Assembly: GCF_001418205.1 (NCBI RefSeq)
Contig: NZ_LIQF01000001.1
Location: 124,001-188,000, forward strand
Origin: Marinomonas fungiae
GTDB lineage: Bacteria > Pseudomonadota > Gammaproteobacteria > Pseudomonadales > Marinomonadaceae
Direction of reading: 5' to 3'
Length of the DNA stretch: 64,000 nt
Position 1 is the first letter of the stretch. Every line of letters starts with the position of its first letter. Position numbers and translations under genes: made by a program. The notes below the pieces were generated by a model. That model worked only from the letters and a program-made list of their open reading frames with translations, did not search any database and was not told the DNA's origin. This document shows positions 1 through 8,683 of this stretch, piece by piece.

Positions 1-485
1 GGCAACAAGTAAGCTTCTCGCGACACCGCAAACAAGGTAAAAAAATAAGACTCAGCAAGACCATGAAGCGCTAACCAGCGTTTCAAACAGCCCACCAATT
101 CAGCTTCTAGGGAATCAAATAAATGCTGCTCATCCTGACTCAGCTTATGCTGCTCGCCCCAATGAATACGGTAAGCGGCCAACCGGTCATCCGCTGTGGA
201 CCATGTTTGCCAAATAGCAAGCCAGCCATCGCTAAAGCGACAAGAACTTTGTTTGAGCGAGGTCTCAAGTTGCGCTAATTGCAACGCGCTTCGTTCGATA
301 ATCTGACGTAATACTTCTTGCCATAACAGCAACTTCGATGGGTAATTACTGTACACCGTTGGCTTTGAGACGACGGCCTCTAACACCACTTGGTCAATGC
401 TGGTGCCTTGGTATCCGGCCACTTTGAATAGGTTCAACGCGGCATCCGCGATCAAACCTTTTTTGGAGGGACGTCCTCTAGCCAT
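1..485 (-). CDS. TetR/AcrR-family transcriptional regulator (partial, C-terminus off the window)
   Basis: The minus-strand frame opens with ATG at 485 and stays open to the window edge, giving about 161 residues. The N-terminus (MARGRPSKKG, then a helix-turn-helix ending SKPTVYSNYPSK) is the classic TetR DNA-binding domain: a GRPS basic arm, a first helix, and the PTVYxxY recognition helix. The remainder is helical and should be the ligand-binding half, and its end is missing. It lies downstream of an iron-siderophore binding protein on the same strand, but a strong terminator separates the two. Its target and ligand cannot be read from the sequence. Confidence 0.85.
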   Translation of the reverse strand, partial: MARGRPSKKGLIADAALNLFKVAGYQGTSIDQVVLEAVVSKPTVYSNYPSKLLLWQEVLRQIIERSALQLAQLETSLKQSSCRFSDGWLAIWQTWSTADDRLAAYRIHWGEQHKLSQDEQHLFDSLEAELVGCLKRWLALHGLAESYFFTLFAVSREAYLL

Positions 486-548
486 TTGCTGTCTCTTAAC
501 TGATTAGAATGTATATGAAAATCCCAACCATTATGCCATTTTTGACAT

Positions 549-574
549 AAAAAAGGGGCGAATCATTTCGCCCC
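549..574 (-). terminator. Rho-independent terminator of the siderophore-binding protein gene
   Basis: The stem GGGGCGAA/TTCGCCCC has a 4-base loop and is followed on the minus strand by a run of six T. It sits 30 bases past the stop of the binding-protein gene and ahead of the TetR gene. Confidence 0.85.
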
Positions 575-602
575 CTACTATTACGCCATGCTGCAGCGTT
601 GG

Positions 603-1445
603 TTATAGCGCTTTTGTTAACTCTTTCGCTTGCAGTTGAACACTTTCCAAACCGTTTCCGGACAAATACCAAAGACCTGGGCTCAGGTACGCTACTTTAG
701 TGTCTGCCCCCAAGCTCTCTAGTTTCATCTGGAGCGACTTTACATCCAGTGCTTGCTCATCTTGTCCGATCGCTTTACTGCGATCTACCACATACAGAAC
801 TTTCGGATGGGCCGCGGCGATGTCTTCAACCGTCACCGGCATAAAGGTACGAGCACCACGTTGAATCGGTTTTACTGTGTCCGGTAATGCCACTTGGGTC
901 ATGCCTAGCAACTCAGTGGCAATCGGGTCTTGACGCACACTGAAGCCCCCTGCATTGTGTGTCACCGTTAATACGGCTTGGCCTGCCACTTTTTGCTTCA
1001 TCACAGCAAGATCACTCGCCAGAGCTTGCAAGGCTTCTTGGCCTTGCGCTTGCTTTTCAACGAGAGTCGCTAACGCCATTACATGCTTTTCAAAAGCAGG
1101 CCAGTAAGCACCTTCTGCTAAAGCGACTGTGTCGGTTTGTGCGATGCTCGATAAGGCAAGGCCAGCGTCTCCTTGACGGCCTGTAATCAAAATACGGCTA
1201 GGCTCTAATGCGGCAACCGCTTCCGCATTTGGTACTTTTAAGCTGCCCACATCTTTGTATTGAGCGTGAGTAAATTCAGATAAATAGGCGGGAAGTGATT
1301 GCTTTGGCAACCCCACAACTTGGCTTTCTGCCTGCAAAGCACGTAAAGTATCGACACTGCCTAAGTCATAGCTAACTAAACGTTCACTCGCTTGAGCCTG
1401 AGCCGCGATCAATACGCCAGCAATCAGTAACTGTTTGAATTTCAT
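603..1445 (-). CDS. Siderophore ABC transporter periplasmic binding protein (CeuE/FatB/YclQ type)
   Basis: A 280-residue protein with a Sec signal peptide (MKFKQLLIAGVLIAAQAQA). It then has the class III binding-protein pattern: an N-lobe with GSVDTLRAL and VGLP, a DVGSLKVPNAEAVAALEPSRILI stretch spread over residues about 66-90, and a C-lobe after a long helix. This matches the COG4607 family, which binds catecholate siderophores such as enterobactin or petrobactin in the periplasm. ATG 1445 has a good AGGAAG ribosome site. No permease or ATPase gene follows in this window, so it is an orphan here. A Fur-like box lies just upstream, so iron repression is likely. The exact ligand is unknown. 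Confidence 0.8.
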   Translation of the reverse strand: MKFKQLLIAGVLIAAQAQASERLVSYDLGSVDTLRALQAESQVVGLPKQSLPAYLSEFTHAQYKDVGSLKVPNAEAVAALEPSRILITGRQGDAGLALSSIAQTDTVALAEGAYWPAFEKHVMALATLVEKQAQGQEALQALASDLAVMKQKVAGQAVLTVTHNAGGFSVRQDPIATELLGMTQVALPDTVKPIQRGARTFMPVTVEDIAAAHPKVLYVVDRSKAIGQDEQALDVKSLQMKLESLGADTKVAYLSPGLWYLSGNGLESVQLQAKELTKAL

Positions 1446-1470
1446 AACACTTCCTTTTTGATCAATATTT

Positions 1471-1489
1471 GATAATAATTCTTATTATT
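1471..1489 (-). promoter_or_regulatory. Fur-like box upstream of the siderophore-binding protein
   Basis: The 19 bases GATAATAATTCTTATTATT match the classical Fur consensus at 14 of 19 positions by eye. They lie 26-44 bases upstream of the start codon, where a promoter operator is expected. Confidence 0.65.
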
Positions 1490-1647
1490 TATTAAATATC
1501 GATTGATTTGTCACAACATCCTGTTTCAAAACATGAAACTGAACATGCAATCAACTTAATAAAGCGTTACATTAATTTTCACACAGCACCCAATATTCGC
1601 TGTTACACTTAAAACCATTGTTATTGATTTCAGCTAGGGACGAAAAA

Positions 1648-2580
1648 ATGAGCAGCGATAAATTTCGACTGGTAACTCGTAGTGATTTTGACGGTTTGGT
1701 TTGTGCCGTTCTTCTAAAAGATTTGGATTTAATTGACGATATTTTATTTGTGCACCCTAAAGATATGCAGGATGGCAAAATCGATATCACTGCTAAGGAC
1801 ATCACCACTAACCTGCCTTATGTTGCTGGCTGTCATCTAGCGTTTGACCATCACCTAAGTGAAACGGTTCGAAACGACAGCAACATCGAAAATCACATTA
1901 TTGATCCTAATGCCCCGTCTGCCGCACGTGTCGTATACGACTACTATGGGGGCAAAGATCGCTTCCCGGCCATTTCAGAAGAAATGATGGATGCGGTAGA
2001 CAAAGGAGACTCGGCTCAATTTAGTGAAGACGAAGTACTGAACCCGACAGGTTGGGTACTGCTGAACTTCATCATGGATGCACGTACAGGTCTTGGCCGT
2101 TTCCGTGAATTCCGCATTTCCAACTATCAGTTGATGATGCAGCTGATTGATTACTGCAAGAGCCATAGCATCGAAGAAATTTTGGCGCTGGAAGATGTTA
2201 AAGAACGTGTCGATCTTTACATGGAGCACGACGCCAAAGCCAAAGAGCAAATTCAGCGCTGCGCCTCGGTGCACGGTAATCTCGTGGTGCTTGACCTTTT
2301 AAACGAAGAGACCATCTACACCACTAATCGTTTTGTGATTTATGCGTTGTACCCTGACTGTAATATCTCCATCCATAGAATGTGGGGGTTGAAGCAACAG
2401 AACACAGTTTTTGCGATTGGTAAGTCCATCCTAAATCGCACTTCAAACACCAATATTGGCGAGCTATGCCTTCAATACGGTGGTGGCGGTCATATGAACG
2501 CGGGAACTTGTCAGATCGCCAATGATCAAGCAGAACAAGCATTAAAAAACATCATTGCCATCATCAATAAAGATGGCTGA
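1648..2580 (+). CDS. DHH/DHHA1 phosphoesterase family protein
   Basis: About 310 residues. Motif I appears as TRSDFDGLVCA, the name-giving motif as FDHHLSE, and the C-terminal DHHA1 substrate motif as GGGGHMNAG. This is the layout of DHH phosphoesterases (NrnA-like oligoribonucleases, exopolyphosphatase-like proteins). In motif I the usual DxDG is SDFDG, so metal binding may be atypical. I chose ATG 1648 because it has a GGGA ribosome site at correct spacing. An earlier in-frame start at 1618 has none. The stop overlaps the start of modE (ATGGCTGA), so the two are probably co-translated. A cytoplasmic nucleotidase role is known for the family, but the substrate here is unknown. Confidence 0.8.
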   Translation: MSSDKFRLVTRSDFDGLVCAVLLKDLDLIDDILFVHPKDMQDGKIDITAKDITTNLPYVAGCHLAFDHHLSETVRNDSNIENHIIDPNAPSAARVVYDYYGGKDRFPAISEEMMDAVDKGDSAQFSEDEVLNPTGWVLLNFIMDARTGLGRFREFRISNYQLMMQLIDYCKSHSIEEILALEDVKERVDLYMEHDAKAKEQIQRCASVHGNLVVLDLLNEETIYTTNRFVIYALYPDCNISIHRMWGLKQQNTVFAIGKSILNRTSNTNIGELCLQYGGGGHMNAGTCQIANDQAEQALKNIIAIINKDG

Positions 2581-3397
2581 TCCACTCAATAATGCTAAGC
2601 AAAACCTAGCTGGCCAGCTTGCAGGCAGTGTCTTTCTGCAAACTGGCCAGAGTGCGTTTGCCTCACAGCAAATCGACTTGCTGCGCGCCGTAAAACACAC
2701 GGGCTCTATTTCTAAAGCCGCAAAAGAGGTAGGCATCAGTTATAAAACTGCGTGGGATCGTATTGATGCTATGAATAACCTTTCCGCTGAGCCTTTGGTA
2801 TTACGTGCTAGTGGCGGCGCTAAAGGGGGCGGCACTCAATTGACCGAGCTAGGTGAGCGCATCATCGATGGTTTTCAAGCTTTGATGGAAGAGCATGCTG
2901 CCTTTTTAGCTCGTTTAGGCAAACAACTTCACTCATTAGATGATATTGCTAACTTTGTCCGCTCGGAGCAGACCTTAACCAGCGCCCGAAATCAGTTTCG
3001 CGGACAAATTGTCGATATTCAACATGGTGCAGTGAATACCGAAGTCACCTTAGCGATTGGCGCTGAACAGCACATCGTAGCAATGATTAGCCGAGACAGC
3101 GCTCTGCAAATGGCCTTACAAATTGGCAAACAAACCATCGCGCTGGTCAGCGAAAGCGCGATTTTATTAAGCAAAGACATTCATATTGCCAGCAGCGCAC
3201 GTAATCGCCTTATCGGTTCTGTCAGTCGTATCATGGAAGGGGCCGTTAACAGCGATATCACCATTGATTTGGGACACAGCAAGACCTTGAATGCAGTGAT
3301 CACAAACAACAGCTTAGAGACCTTAGCAATACAGATTAATGATCCCATCGCGGCGATCTTTAAAGCCCCAAGTGTGATTTTGATGAAAGCTGACTGA
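2573..3397 (+). CDS. modE: Molybdate-responsive transcriptional regulator ModE
   Basis: 274 residues. Residues about 20-110 form the ModE winged helix (GSISKAAKEVGISYKTAWDR, then LVLRASGGAKGGGTQLTELG). Two Mop/TOBE molybdate-binding domains follow (SARNQFRGQIVDI...GAVNTEVTL and SARNRLIGSVSRI...GAVNSDITI). When charged with molybdate, ModE represses modABC. The divergent modABC operon and a matching palindrome at 6028-6059 fit this. I chose ATG 2573, which overlaps the previous stop. A TTG 18 bases upstream lacks a ribosome site. The gene ends in its own terminator, which overlaps the stop codon. Confidence 0.93.
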   Translation: MADPLNNAKQNLAGQLAGSVFLQTGQSAFASQQIDLLRAVKHTGSISKAAKEVGISYKTAWDRIDAMNNLSAEPLVLRASGGAKGGGTQLTELGERIIDGFQALMEEHAAFLARLGKQLHSLDDIANFVRSEQTLTSARNQFRGQIVDIQHGAVNTEVTLAIGAEQHIVAMISRDSALQMALQIGKQTIALVSESAILLSKDIHIASSARNRLIGSVSRIMEGAVNSDITIDLGHSKTLNAVITNNSLETLAIQINDPIAAIFKAPSVILMKAD

Positions 3398-3409
3398 TGT
3401 CGGCTTTTT
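3386..3409 (+). terminator. Rho-independent terminator overlapping the modE stop
   Basis: The stem AAAGCTGAC/GTCGGCTTT (one G-T pair) has a TGAT loop and is followed by a short T run. The stem contains the last sense codons and the loop holds the stop. Confidence 0.65.
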
Positions 3410-3431
3410 CATAAAGGAAACGCTGACTTGT

Positions 3432-4535
3432 CTAACGCACAATCGCCACTGACTTGATCTGTGCCCACAATGACTGACCGACTGCTAATTGCATAGTGTC
3501 TAATGAGCGCTTTGTTAAGCGCGCAATCAACACCTGCTCGGCACTTGCTAATCGGATCAGCACCATGGCGGCATCTTGATCTGGTGTGATATCTAAAATG
3601 GTGACAGGCAAACGGTTCACAATACTCGACTCATCCGCTTCAGAACGGGACAGACTCACATCACGCGCCAAAATACGCAGACGCATCTTAGTCCCCACTT
3701 CATCCCCTACATCTCGCACCCATAGGTTTGACGCACCACAAGCCACTTTCGCTAGATGCCACTGCGGCTCACGTTCGATCACTTGCCCTTGCCATACCGC
3801 CCCCGTATCAAAGCCTGATAAGGCTCTTAAGTCTGTACGCGAAAAGACCTCAGATAACGCACCTTGAGCCACTAATTTACCACTTTCCAAAACCATCACA
3901 TGATCTGCAAGTTGAGCAATTTCATCCACAGCGTGACTAACATAGAGAATCGGAATATCTAAGCTTGTGCGAAGCTTAGCAAGATAAGGCAAAATCTCTT
4001 GCTTGCGCGCATTGTCTAAAGACGCCAGAGGCTCATCCATCAATAGAATGCGCGGTTGAATCAATAGCGCTCTGGCAATCGCAACCCGTTGGCGTTCGCC
4101 ACCGGACAACTGCTTTGGATAACGAGACAAAATCGGTTCAATGCCCATTAAAGAGACAATCCGATCGAAGTCTTCCGAACTGGTGGGTTCTTCTGCTCGC
4201 TTGATGGCAAATTTTAGATTGCCAAAAGCGGTTAAGTGCTCAAACAAACTCGATTCTTGAAACACATAACCTAGGGGACGTTTATGTGTTGGCATAAACT
4301 GCTTAGCATCTTGCCAAACTTGACCTTCTATTTCGAGATAGCCGGACTGAGCGCGCTCTAGTCCAGCGACACATCGTAAAAAAGTGGTTTTACCTGAACC
4401 TGAGTGACCAAATATCGCCGTGACACCTTGAGCAGGCAACTCGGTCGCTACATCCAATTCAAACGGCGCAAGCCCCTTACTTTGACGCGTTAAGCGAAAC
4501 TGCGCATGAATACTGGTGCCTGATAATATGCTCAT
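3432..4535 (-). CDS. modC: Molybdate ABC transporter ATP-binding protein ModC
   Basis: 367 residues. The nucleotide-binding domain shows Walker [10 protein letters not shown] (residues about 43-51), signature [15 protein letters not shown], and Walker [14 protein letters not shown]. The C-terminal third is a Mop/TOBE regulatory domain ([11 protein letters not shown]...VLIRLAS). ModC powers molybdate import together with ModB and ModA. Its start overlaps the modB stop by 4 bases, so they are translationally coupled. It is the last gene of the modABC operon. The length is normal for the family (about 350 residues). Confidence 0.95.
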   Translation of the reverse strand: MSILSGTSIHAQFRLTRQSKGLAPFELDVATELPAQGVTAIFGHSGSGKTTFLRCVAGLERAQSGYLEIEGQVWQDAKQFMPTHKRPLGYVFQESSLFEHLTAFGNLKFAIKRAEEPTSSEDFDRIVSLMGIEPILSRYPKQLSGGERQRVAIARALLIQPRILLMDEPLASLDNARKQEILPYLAKLRTSLDIPILYVSHAVDEIAQLADHVMVLESGKLVAQGALSEVFSRTDLRALSGFDTGAVWQGQVIEREPQWHLAKVACGASNLWVRDVGDEVGTKMRLRILARDVSLSRSEADESSIVNRLPVTILDITPDQDAAMVLIRLASAEQVLIARLTKRSLDTMQLAVGQSLWAQIKSVAIVR

Positions 4536-5221
4536 GTCTTCACTCCCCAGACACTACCCGGTTGACGCTGAAAGCCATACACGCCAAGCAACACCACAAA
4601 TGAAAATGCCACCATTAACCCGGCCAAAACATGAGCTTGTCCATATTCCATGGCCTCCACATAGTCATAAATCTGCACCGAGACCACGCGAGTTTCTTGG
4701 GGGATATTGCCACCGATCATCAGCACCACACCAAACTCCCCGACTGTATGAGCAAATCCCAAAATCGCAGCGCTAATAAAGCCCGGTTTGGATAACGGTA
4801 GGACGACGCAGAAAAAGCGCTCCCACGGTCCTGCGCGCAGTGTCGCTGCCACTTCTATTGGGCGCTCGCCTAAAGCCTGCATGGCATTTTGAATGGGTTG
4901 CACCACAAAAGGTAATGAATACACCACCGAAGCGATCACCAATCCCCAATAGCTAAACGGCAATAAGCCAATGCCCAGTTGCTGGGTTAGCTGACCAATC
5001 ACCCCGTTTGGACCCATGGCAATCAGCATATAAAAGCCAAGCACCGTTGGTGGCAAAACTAAAGGCAGTGCCACAATCGCGCCAATAGGACCTTTAAACC
5101 ATGACTGCGTACGCGCCAGCCACCAGGCAATGGGCGTACCAACTATCAGCAACAATATAGTGACCGTAGTGGCCAATCGAAGAGTGAGCCAAATAGCGTC
5201 CAGATCCGCTTCGGTGAACAT
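4532..5221 (-). CDS. modB: Molybdate ABC transporter permease ModB
   Basis: 229 residues with about five membrane helices. The cytoplasmic coupling loop reads [25 protein letters not shown], that is, the EAA motif of binding-protein-dependent permeases (E, A, G and P at the expected places). The length is typical for ModB. It forms the homodimeric inner-membrane channel for molybdate. It lies between modA (6-base gap) and modC (4-base overlap) in one operon. Confidence 0.94.
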   Translation of the reverse strand: MFTEADLDAIWLTLRLATTVTILLLIVGTPIAWWLARTQSWFKGPIGAIVALPLVLPPTVLGFYMLIAMGPNGVIGQLTQQLGIGLLPFSYWGLVIASVVYSLPFVVQPIQNAMQALGERPIEVAATLRAGPWERFFCVVLPLSKPGFISAAILGFAHTVGEFGVVLMIGGNIPQETRVVSVQIYDYVEAMEYGQAHVLAGLMVAFSFVVLLGVYGFQRQPGSVWGVKT

Positions 5222-5227
5222 ATTAAA

Positions 5228-5983
5228 TTACTCAGTTTTATAGCCATAAGAGTGGATGATTTCGTGTGCTTTAGTACTTTTTAAGTAAGCCATCAGATCA
5301 CGCGCCGCAAGATTGTCTTGGCCTTTTTTAAGTAACACGGCATCTTGTCGAATCGGACTATACAGCTCACTTGGTACAATCCAGCTAGAACCCTGTGTCA
5401 CATGACCTTCTGACATGATTTGCGACAGAGCCACAAAACCCAAATTGGCATTTCCGGTAGCAACGAATTGGTAGGTTTGCGCAATGTTCTCACCCTGAAC
5501 CCATTTAGCCTGAGTCGCTTCCGTCAGACCTAGCGCTTCGAGTACTTCTGTCGCGGCCAGACCATAAGGAGCCAATTTAGGATTTGCTAATGACAACTTA
5601 TTAAAATCACCTGAGGTTAATCGAGCGTCATCGTTTTCAATAAAGTCCGGTAATGATGACCACAGCGCCAGCGCCCCAATGGCGTAGGTAAAACGACTGC
5701 CATCCACCACAAAGCCATCTTGTTCTAGCTTTTCAGGCTTAGCTTGATCAGCTGAAAGAAACACTTCAAATGGTGCGCCATTTTGAATCTGCGCCAAAAT
5801 TTTGCCTGATGATCCAAATGACAACACCACATCGTGGCCCGTGTCCGCTTCAAATTGCGCTACAACCGATTTCATCGCACCAGTAAAGTTCGCTGCAACC
5901 GCCGCATGAACTTGGTCAGCCGACGCATGAGTTGCTGCCACACAACCGAGCACTAACCAAGGCAACTGTTTCATTAAGTTCAT
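5228..5983 (-). CDS. modA: Molybdate-binding periplasmic protein ModA
   Basis: 251 residues with an N-terminal signal peptide (MNLMKQLPWLVLGCVAATHASA). It then has the ModA pattern AAVAANFTGAMKSV, FGSSGKILAQI and GAPFEVFLSAD, whose Ser residues bind the oxyanion in known ModA structures. ATG 5983 has an AAAGGAG ribosome site six bases away. It is the first gene of modABC. A ModE operator palindrome lies 45-76 bases upstream. Confidence 0.94.
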   Translation of the reverse strand: MNLMKQLPWLVLGCVAATHASADQVHAAVAANFTGAMKSVVAQFEADTGHDVVLSFGSSGKILAQIQNGAPFEVFLSADQAKPEKLEQDGFVVDGSRFTYAIGALALWSSLPDFIENDDARLTSGDFNKLSLANPKLAPYGLAATEVLEALGLTEATQAKWVQGENIAQTYQFVATGNANLGFVALSQIMSEGHVTQGSSWIVPSELYSPIRQDAVLLKKGQDNLAARDLMAYLKSTKAHEIIHSYGYKTE

Positions 5984-6027
5984 CCGATTCTCCTTTGATT
6001 ACGATCTAGGCCTACATGGCCATCCAA

Positions 6028-6059
6028 ATTTCGCTATATAATCCATTACATAACGAAAT
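6028..6059. promoter_or_regulatory. ModE operator upstream of modABC
   Basis: An imperfect palindrome with half-sites ATTTCGCTATATA and TACATAACGAAAT separated by six bases. The known E. coli ModE site is built on CGnTATATA, 6-7 bases, TATATAACG, so both halves fit closely. It sits in the expected place ahead of modA, consistent with molybdate repression by the ModE encoded nearby. Confidence 0.88.
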
Positions 6060-6237
6060 TCATCAAGACTCCCTATTCATAAAAGAGCGCTTTACGCTGA
6101 AAAAATCACCGGAATGTCGTAGAAAGAAAACTTTATCGTCTATGACTGATGGGACATATGACTGGCTTGCAATTGAGGCAATAAAACTATTTTAAACCTA
6201 GCTATTCTGAGCGGCTGGTTGTTATGATTGGCGCCAC

Positions 6238-6317
6238 ATAGTCGGGGAGCATGATTGCTGAGATCGCTTAGGCGAGACCCGTTGAACCTGATTCAGTTAG
6301 CACTGACGTAGGGAACT
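6238..6317 (+). promoter_or_regulatory. TPP riboswitch (THI element)
   Basis: The conserved TPP aptamer blocks are present in order: CGGGGAGC, then GCTGAGA (pyrimidine-sensor loop), ACCCGTTGAACCTGAT, and GACGTAGGGAA. The element lies directly ahead of thiD. Its expression platform appears to be the Shine-Dalgarno hairpin at 6384-6406, so TPP probably represses translation. Confidence 0.95.
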
Positions 6318-6383
6318 ATGGGAAAGCTTCCGCTCCAGCCAGCCGCCAATCTTAGCGAGTATGGTTGCTTGAGCCGCCTTCTC

Positions 6384-6406
6384 GTTCCTTTGCGTCGTAA
6401 AGGAAC
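6384..6406 (+). promoter_or_regulatory. Hairpin sequestering the thiD ribosome binding site
   Basis: A perfect 8-base inverted repeat GTTCCTTT/AAAGGAAC with a 7-base loop. The 3' arm is the Shine-Dalgarno sequence of thiD, 4 bases before its ATG. Placed after a TPP aptamer, this is the expected sequestering arm of a translational riboswitch. Confidence 0.75.
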
Positions 6407-6410
6407 CTTT

Positions 6411-7217
6411 ATGACCCAACCCACACCCATTACGTTAACCATCGCTGGCTCGGATAGCGGCGGCGGTGCCGGCATTCAAGCTGATATTAAAGCCATTTCC
6501 GCTACAGGTAGCTATGCTTGCAGTGTGATTACCGCCACGACCGCACAGAATACACTGGGGGTAATGGATGTCCACCCGATTCCAGTCGCGCACGTAGCAG
6601 CACAATTAGATGCAGTGTTCAGTGATTTAGAAGTCAGAGCGGTTAAGATTGGCATGCTAGCCGATGCCAACATCATCAAGGTCGTGGCAGATAAACTGCG
6701 CTATTACCGCCCCTCTTTTGTTGTATTAGATCCGGTCATGGTGGCCACCAGTGGAGATTTACTGCTACAGCAAGAAGCCATTCAAACCATGCGGTCTGAG
6801 CTGTTCCCATTAGTAGATTTAATCACTCCAAACTTACCGGAAGCAGCCACTTTACTTAATCGAGAAACACCTCTAACAGAAGCTGAAGCGTTAACCATGG
6901 TGGACGAGTTAAAACGCTTCCCTGCGGCTATCTTGTTGAAAGGTGGGCATTTAGTTACGGAGCAAGAAAGTAAGGATTGGCTAATCAGAGAAACGCAAGT
7001 TCAGGTTTTCTCTAGTCCAAGAATAGCGACCAAGAATACCCATGGTACAGGTTGTACCTTGTCTGCAGCCATTGCCTCGTTTTTGGCTCAGGGGCTCGCA
7101 CTTGAAGATGCCATAGCCCGTGCAAAAGGCTACTTGAGCCAAGCCATTGCGTACGCTGATACTCTACAAATCGGCAAAGGTCACGGCCCCGTTCATCATT
7201 TCTACAAGCTCTTCTAA
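6411..7217 (+). CDS. thiD: Hydroxymethylpyrimidine/phosphomethylpyrimidine kinase ThiD
   Basis: 268 residues. ThiD phosphorylates HMP and then HMP-P in thiamine diphosphate synthesis. Visible family motifs are TIAGSDSGGGAGIQADIKA near the N-terminus (substrate loop), KIGMLAD, VLDPVMVATSGD, ITPNLPEA, and the C-terminal anion-hole motif HGTGCTLSAA. The ATG at 6411 has an AAAGGAAC ribosome site. The same frame is open back to an ATG at 6318 at the end of the riboswitch, which would add 31 residues unlike any ThiD. I regard 6411 as the start. It is a lone thi gene here, controlled by the TPP riboswitch. Confidence 0.94.
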   Translation: MTQPTPITLTIAGSDSGGGAGIQADIKAISATGSYACSVITATTAQNTLGVMDVHPIPVAHVAAQLDAVFSDLEVRAVKIGMLADANIIKVVADKLRYYRPSFVVLDPVMVATSGDLLLQQEAIQTMRSELFPLVDLITPNLPEAATLLNRETPLTEAEALTMVDELKRFPAAILLKGGHLVTEQESKDWLIRETQVQVFSSPRIATKNTHGTGCTLSAAIASFLAQGLALEDAIARAKGYLSQAIAYADTLQIGKGHGPVHHFYKLF

Positions 7218-7320
7218 TCAGAGATCTATATTGCCAATGGCTTCCCTTGTATACGAGACGGATTCTAGAACCGCAACTAGGTGACAATCTCATTGAGAAC
7301 AGGTCCACCAGCCAAATAAA

Positions 7321-7348
7321 AGCCAGCCCTCTTCCTAGAGGGCTGGCT
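7321..7348. terminator. Bidirectional terminator between thiD and dctM
   Basis: An 11-base perfect stem AGCCAGCCCTC/GAGGGCTGGCT with a 6-base loop lies between convergent genes. On the minus strand it is followed by TTTTATTT, so it best serves the dctPQM operon. Confidence 0.8.
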
Positions 7349-7383
7349 CTTCAAGACTGAAAAGTTGTTAGTCTATTGGCTGC

Positions 7384-8682
7384 TTATACAAAACCAAGCA
7401 AGCGAGGTATGAACAACGACAATTCAGGCACAAATGTTGTAATCAGCATCACTGGCATTGCCACGAAGCCCATCAAGGCCAACGCAGGCATTACAGTACG
7501 GTGGATCGACACCTGACCAATACGACACGCCATATATAAGATTGGCGCAACTGGAGGACTGTTAGCACCGATCACCACCGAACAAGCAACGATTGAAGCA
7601 AAGTGAACTGGATGCACACCACTTTCCACCATCAATGGCATAAACAATGGCGCAACCACAACCGTCACCGATACGTCATCCATGATCATACCCGCGATGA
7701 TTAGAAATACGTTTACCGCAATCAAAATCAACAATGGGTTATCAATCAGAGCGCTAACCATCTGTGTTAGGTCTTGCGGGATACGTTCCATGGCCAAGAT
7801 ACGACCGATCATAAAGCTAAACAGCAAGATCAGAATCACTGTACCCGTGGTTTCAGCAGCAGAAATCACACTGCGTGAGAAACGCTTCACTGTTAAATCT
7901 TTATAGATAAAGAAACCGATGATCATTGCCGCGAAGGCCGCTACAGCTGCCGCCTCAGTTGGTGTAAAGATCCCCCCGTAGATACCACCCAAAATAATGA
8001 TTGGCAAAGACAAAGCTGGGAACGCACGCAAGGTTGCACGAGCTTTACTTGGAGCCTTCTCCATCCCTTCAGTTGCCGCATTATTAATCTCATCAAAGAA
8101 ACGCCCCACACTAAAGCGGTTAGCGATGATTAGTCCAATAATCAGCAAGATTGCTGGACCAATTGATGCCGCGAAACACGCCGCTACAGACTGGCGAGTC
8201 ACAACAGCAAACAAGATCATGGTAATCGAAGGCGGAATTAAGATCCCCAACAAAGACGAGATACCGAGTAGCGCCGAAGAATAGCCTCGTGGGTAACCAC
8301 GTTGCTCCAAAGGCCCAATCATGATGGTACCGATCGACGCTACTGCGGCTGTTGCGGTACCGGCAATCGCACCGAAGATACCCGATGCCACCACCATCGA
8401 CGCGCCCATACCACCACGTCGCTTACCAATCATAACCTCGATAAAGTCCACCAGACGCTTGGCAATACCGCCGCTCTGCATCAAGTAGCCCGTCAATACA
8501 AACAACGGTAAAGCAATCAAAATCACCGAATCTAACGAACGATAACCTTGTAACATTAAGGTGTTTAAGTTCGCATCGTAAGCGTACACCAAATACGCTA
8601 ATACCCCAGCAAACGACCACGCGACTGGCACGCCAATAATCATCAGCAGCATCAGCAGGCCAACTGCAATTAAACCATCCAT
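7384..8682 (-). CDS. dctM: TRAP transporter large permease, DctM family
   Basis: 432 residues, almost wholly hydrophobic with about 12 membrane helices. It has the DctM patterns IGVPVAWSFAG near the start, GIFGAIAGTATAAVASIGTIM, GILIPPSITMILFAV and YGGIFTPTEAAAVAAF. It is the ion-coupled transport subunit of a tripartite system. It begins one base after the dctQ stop and ends the dctPQM operon. The substrate is not readable from the sequence. The symbol is the family name and does not imply C4-dicarboxylate transport. Confidence 0.92.
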   Translation of the reverse strand: MDGLIAVGLLMLLMIIGVPVAWSFAGVLAYLVYAYDANLNTLMLQGYRSLDSVILIALPLFVLTGYLMQSGGIAKRLVDFIEVMIGKRRGGMGASMVVASGIFGAIAGTATAAVASIGTIMIGPLEQRGYPRGYSSALLGISSLLGILIPPSITMILFAVVTRQSVAACFAASIGPAILLIIGLIIANRFSVGRFFDEINNAATEGMEKAPSKARATLRAFPALSLPIIILGGIYGGIFTPTEAAAVAAFAAMIIGFFIYKDLTVKRFSRSVISAAETTGTVILILLFSFMIGRILAMERIPQDLTQMVSALIDNPLLILIAVNVFLIIAGMIMDDVSVTVVVAPLFMPLMVESGVHPVHFASIVACSVVIGANSPPVAPILYMACRIGQVSIHRTVMPALALMGFVAMPVMLITTFVPELSLFIPRLLGFV

Positions 8683-8683
8683 A

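Noticed and set aside
1572-1808. Minus-strand ORF opposite the DHH gene
   Set aside because: It is a shadow of a well-supported gene on the plus strand.
6318-6410. Extended N-terminus of ThiD as the main product
   Set aside because: The extra residues do not resemble any ThiD, and a good ribosome site precedes ATG 6411. Kept only as a possible alternative start in the findings.
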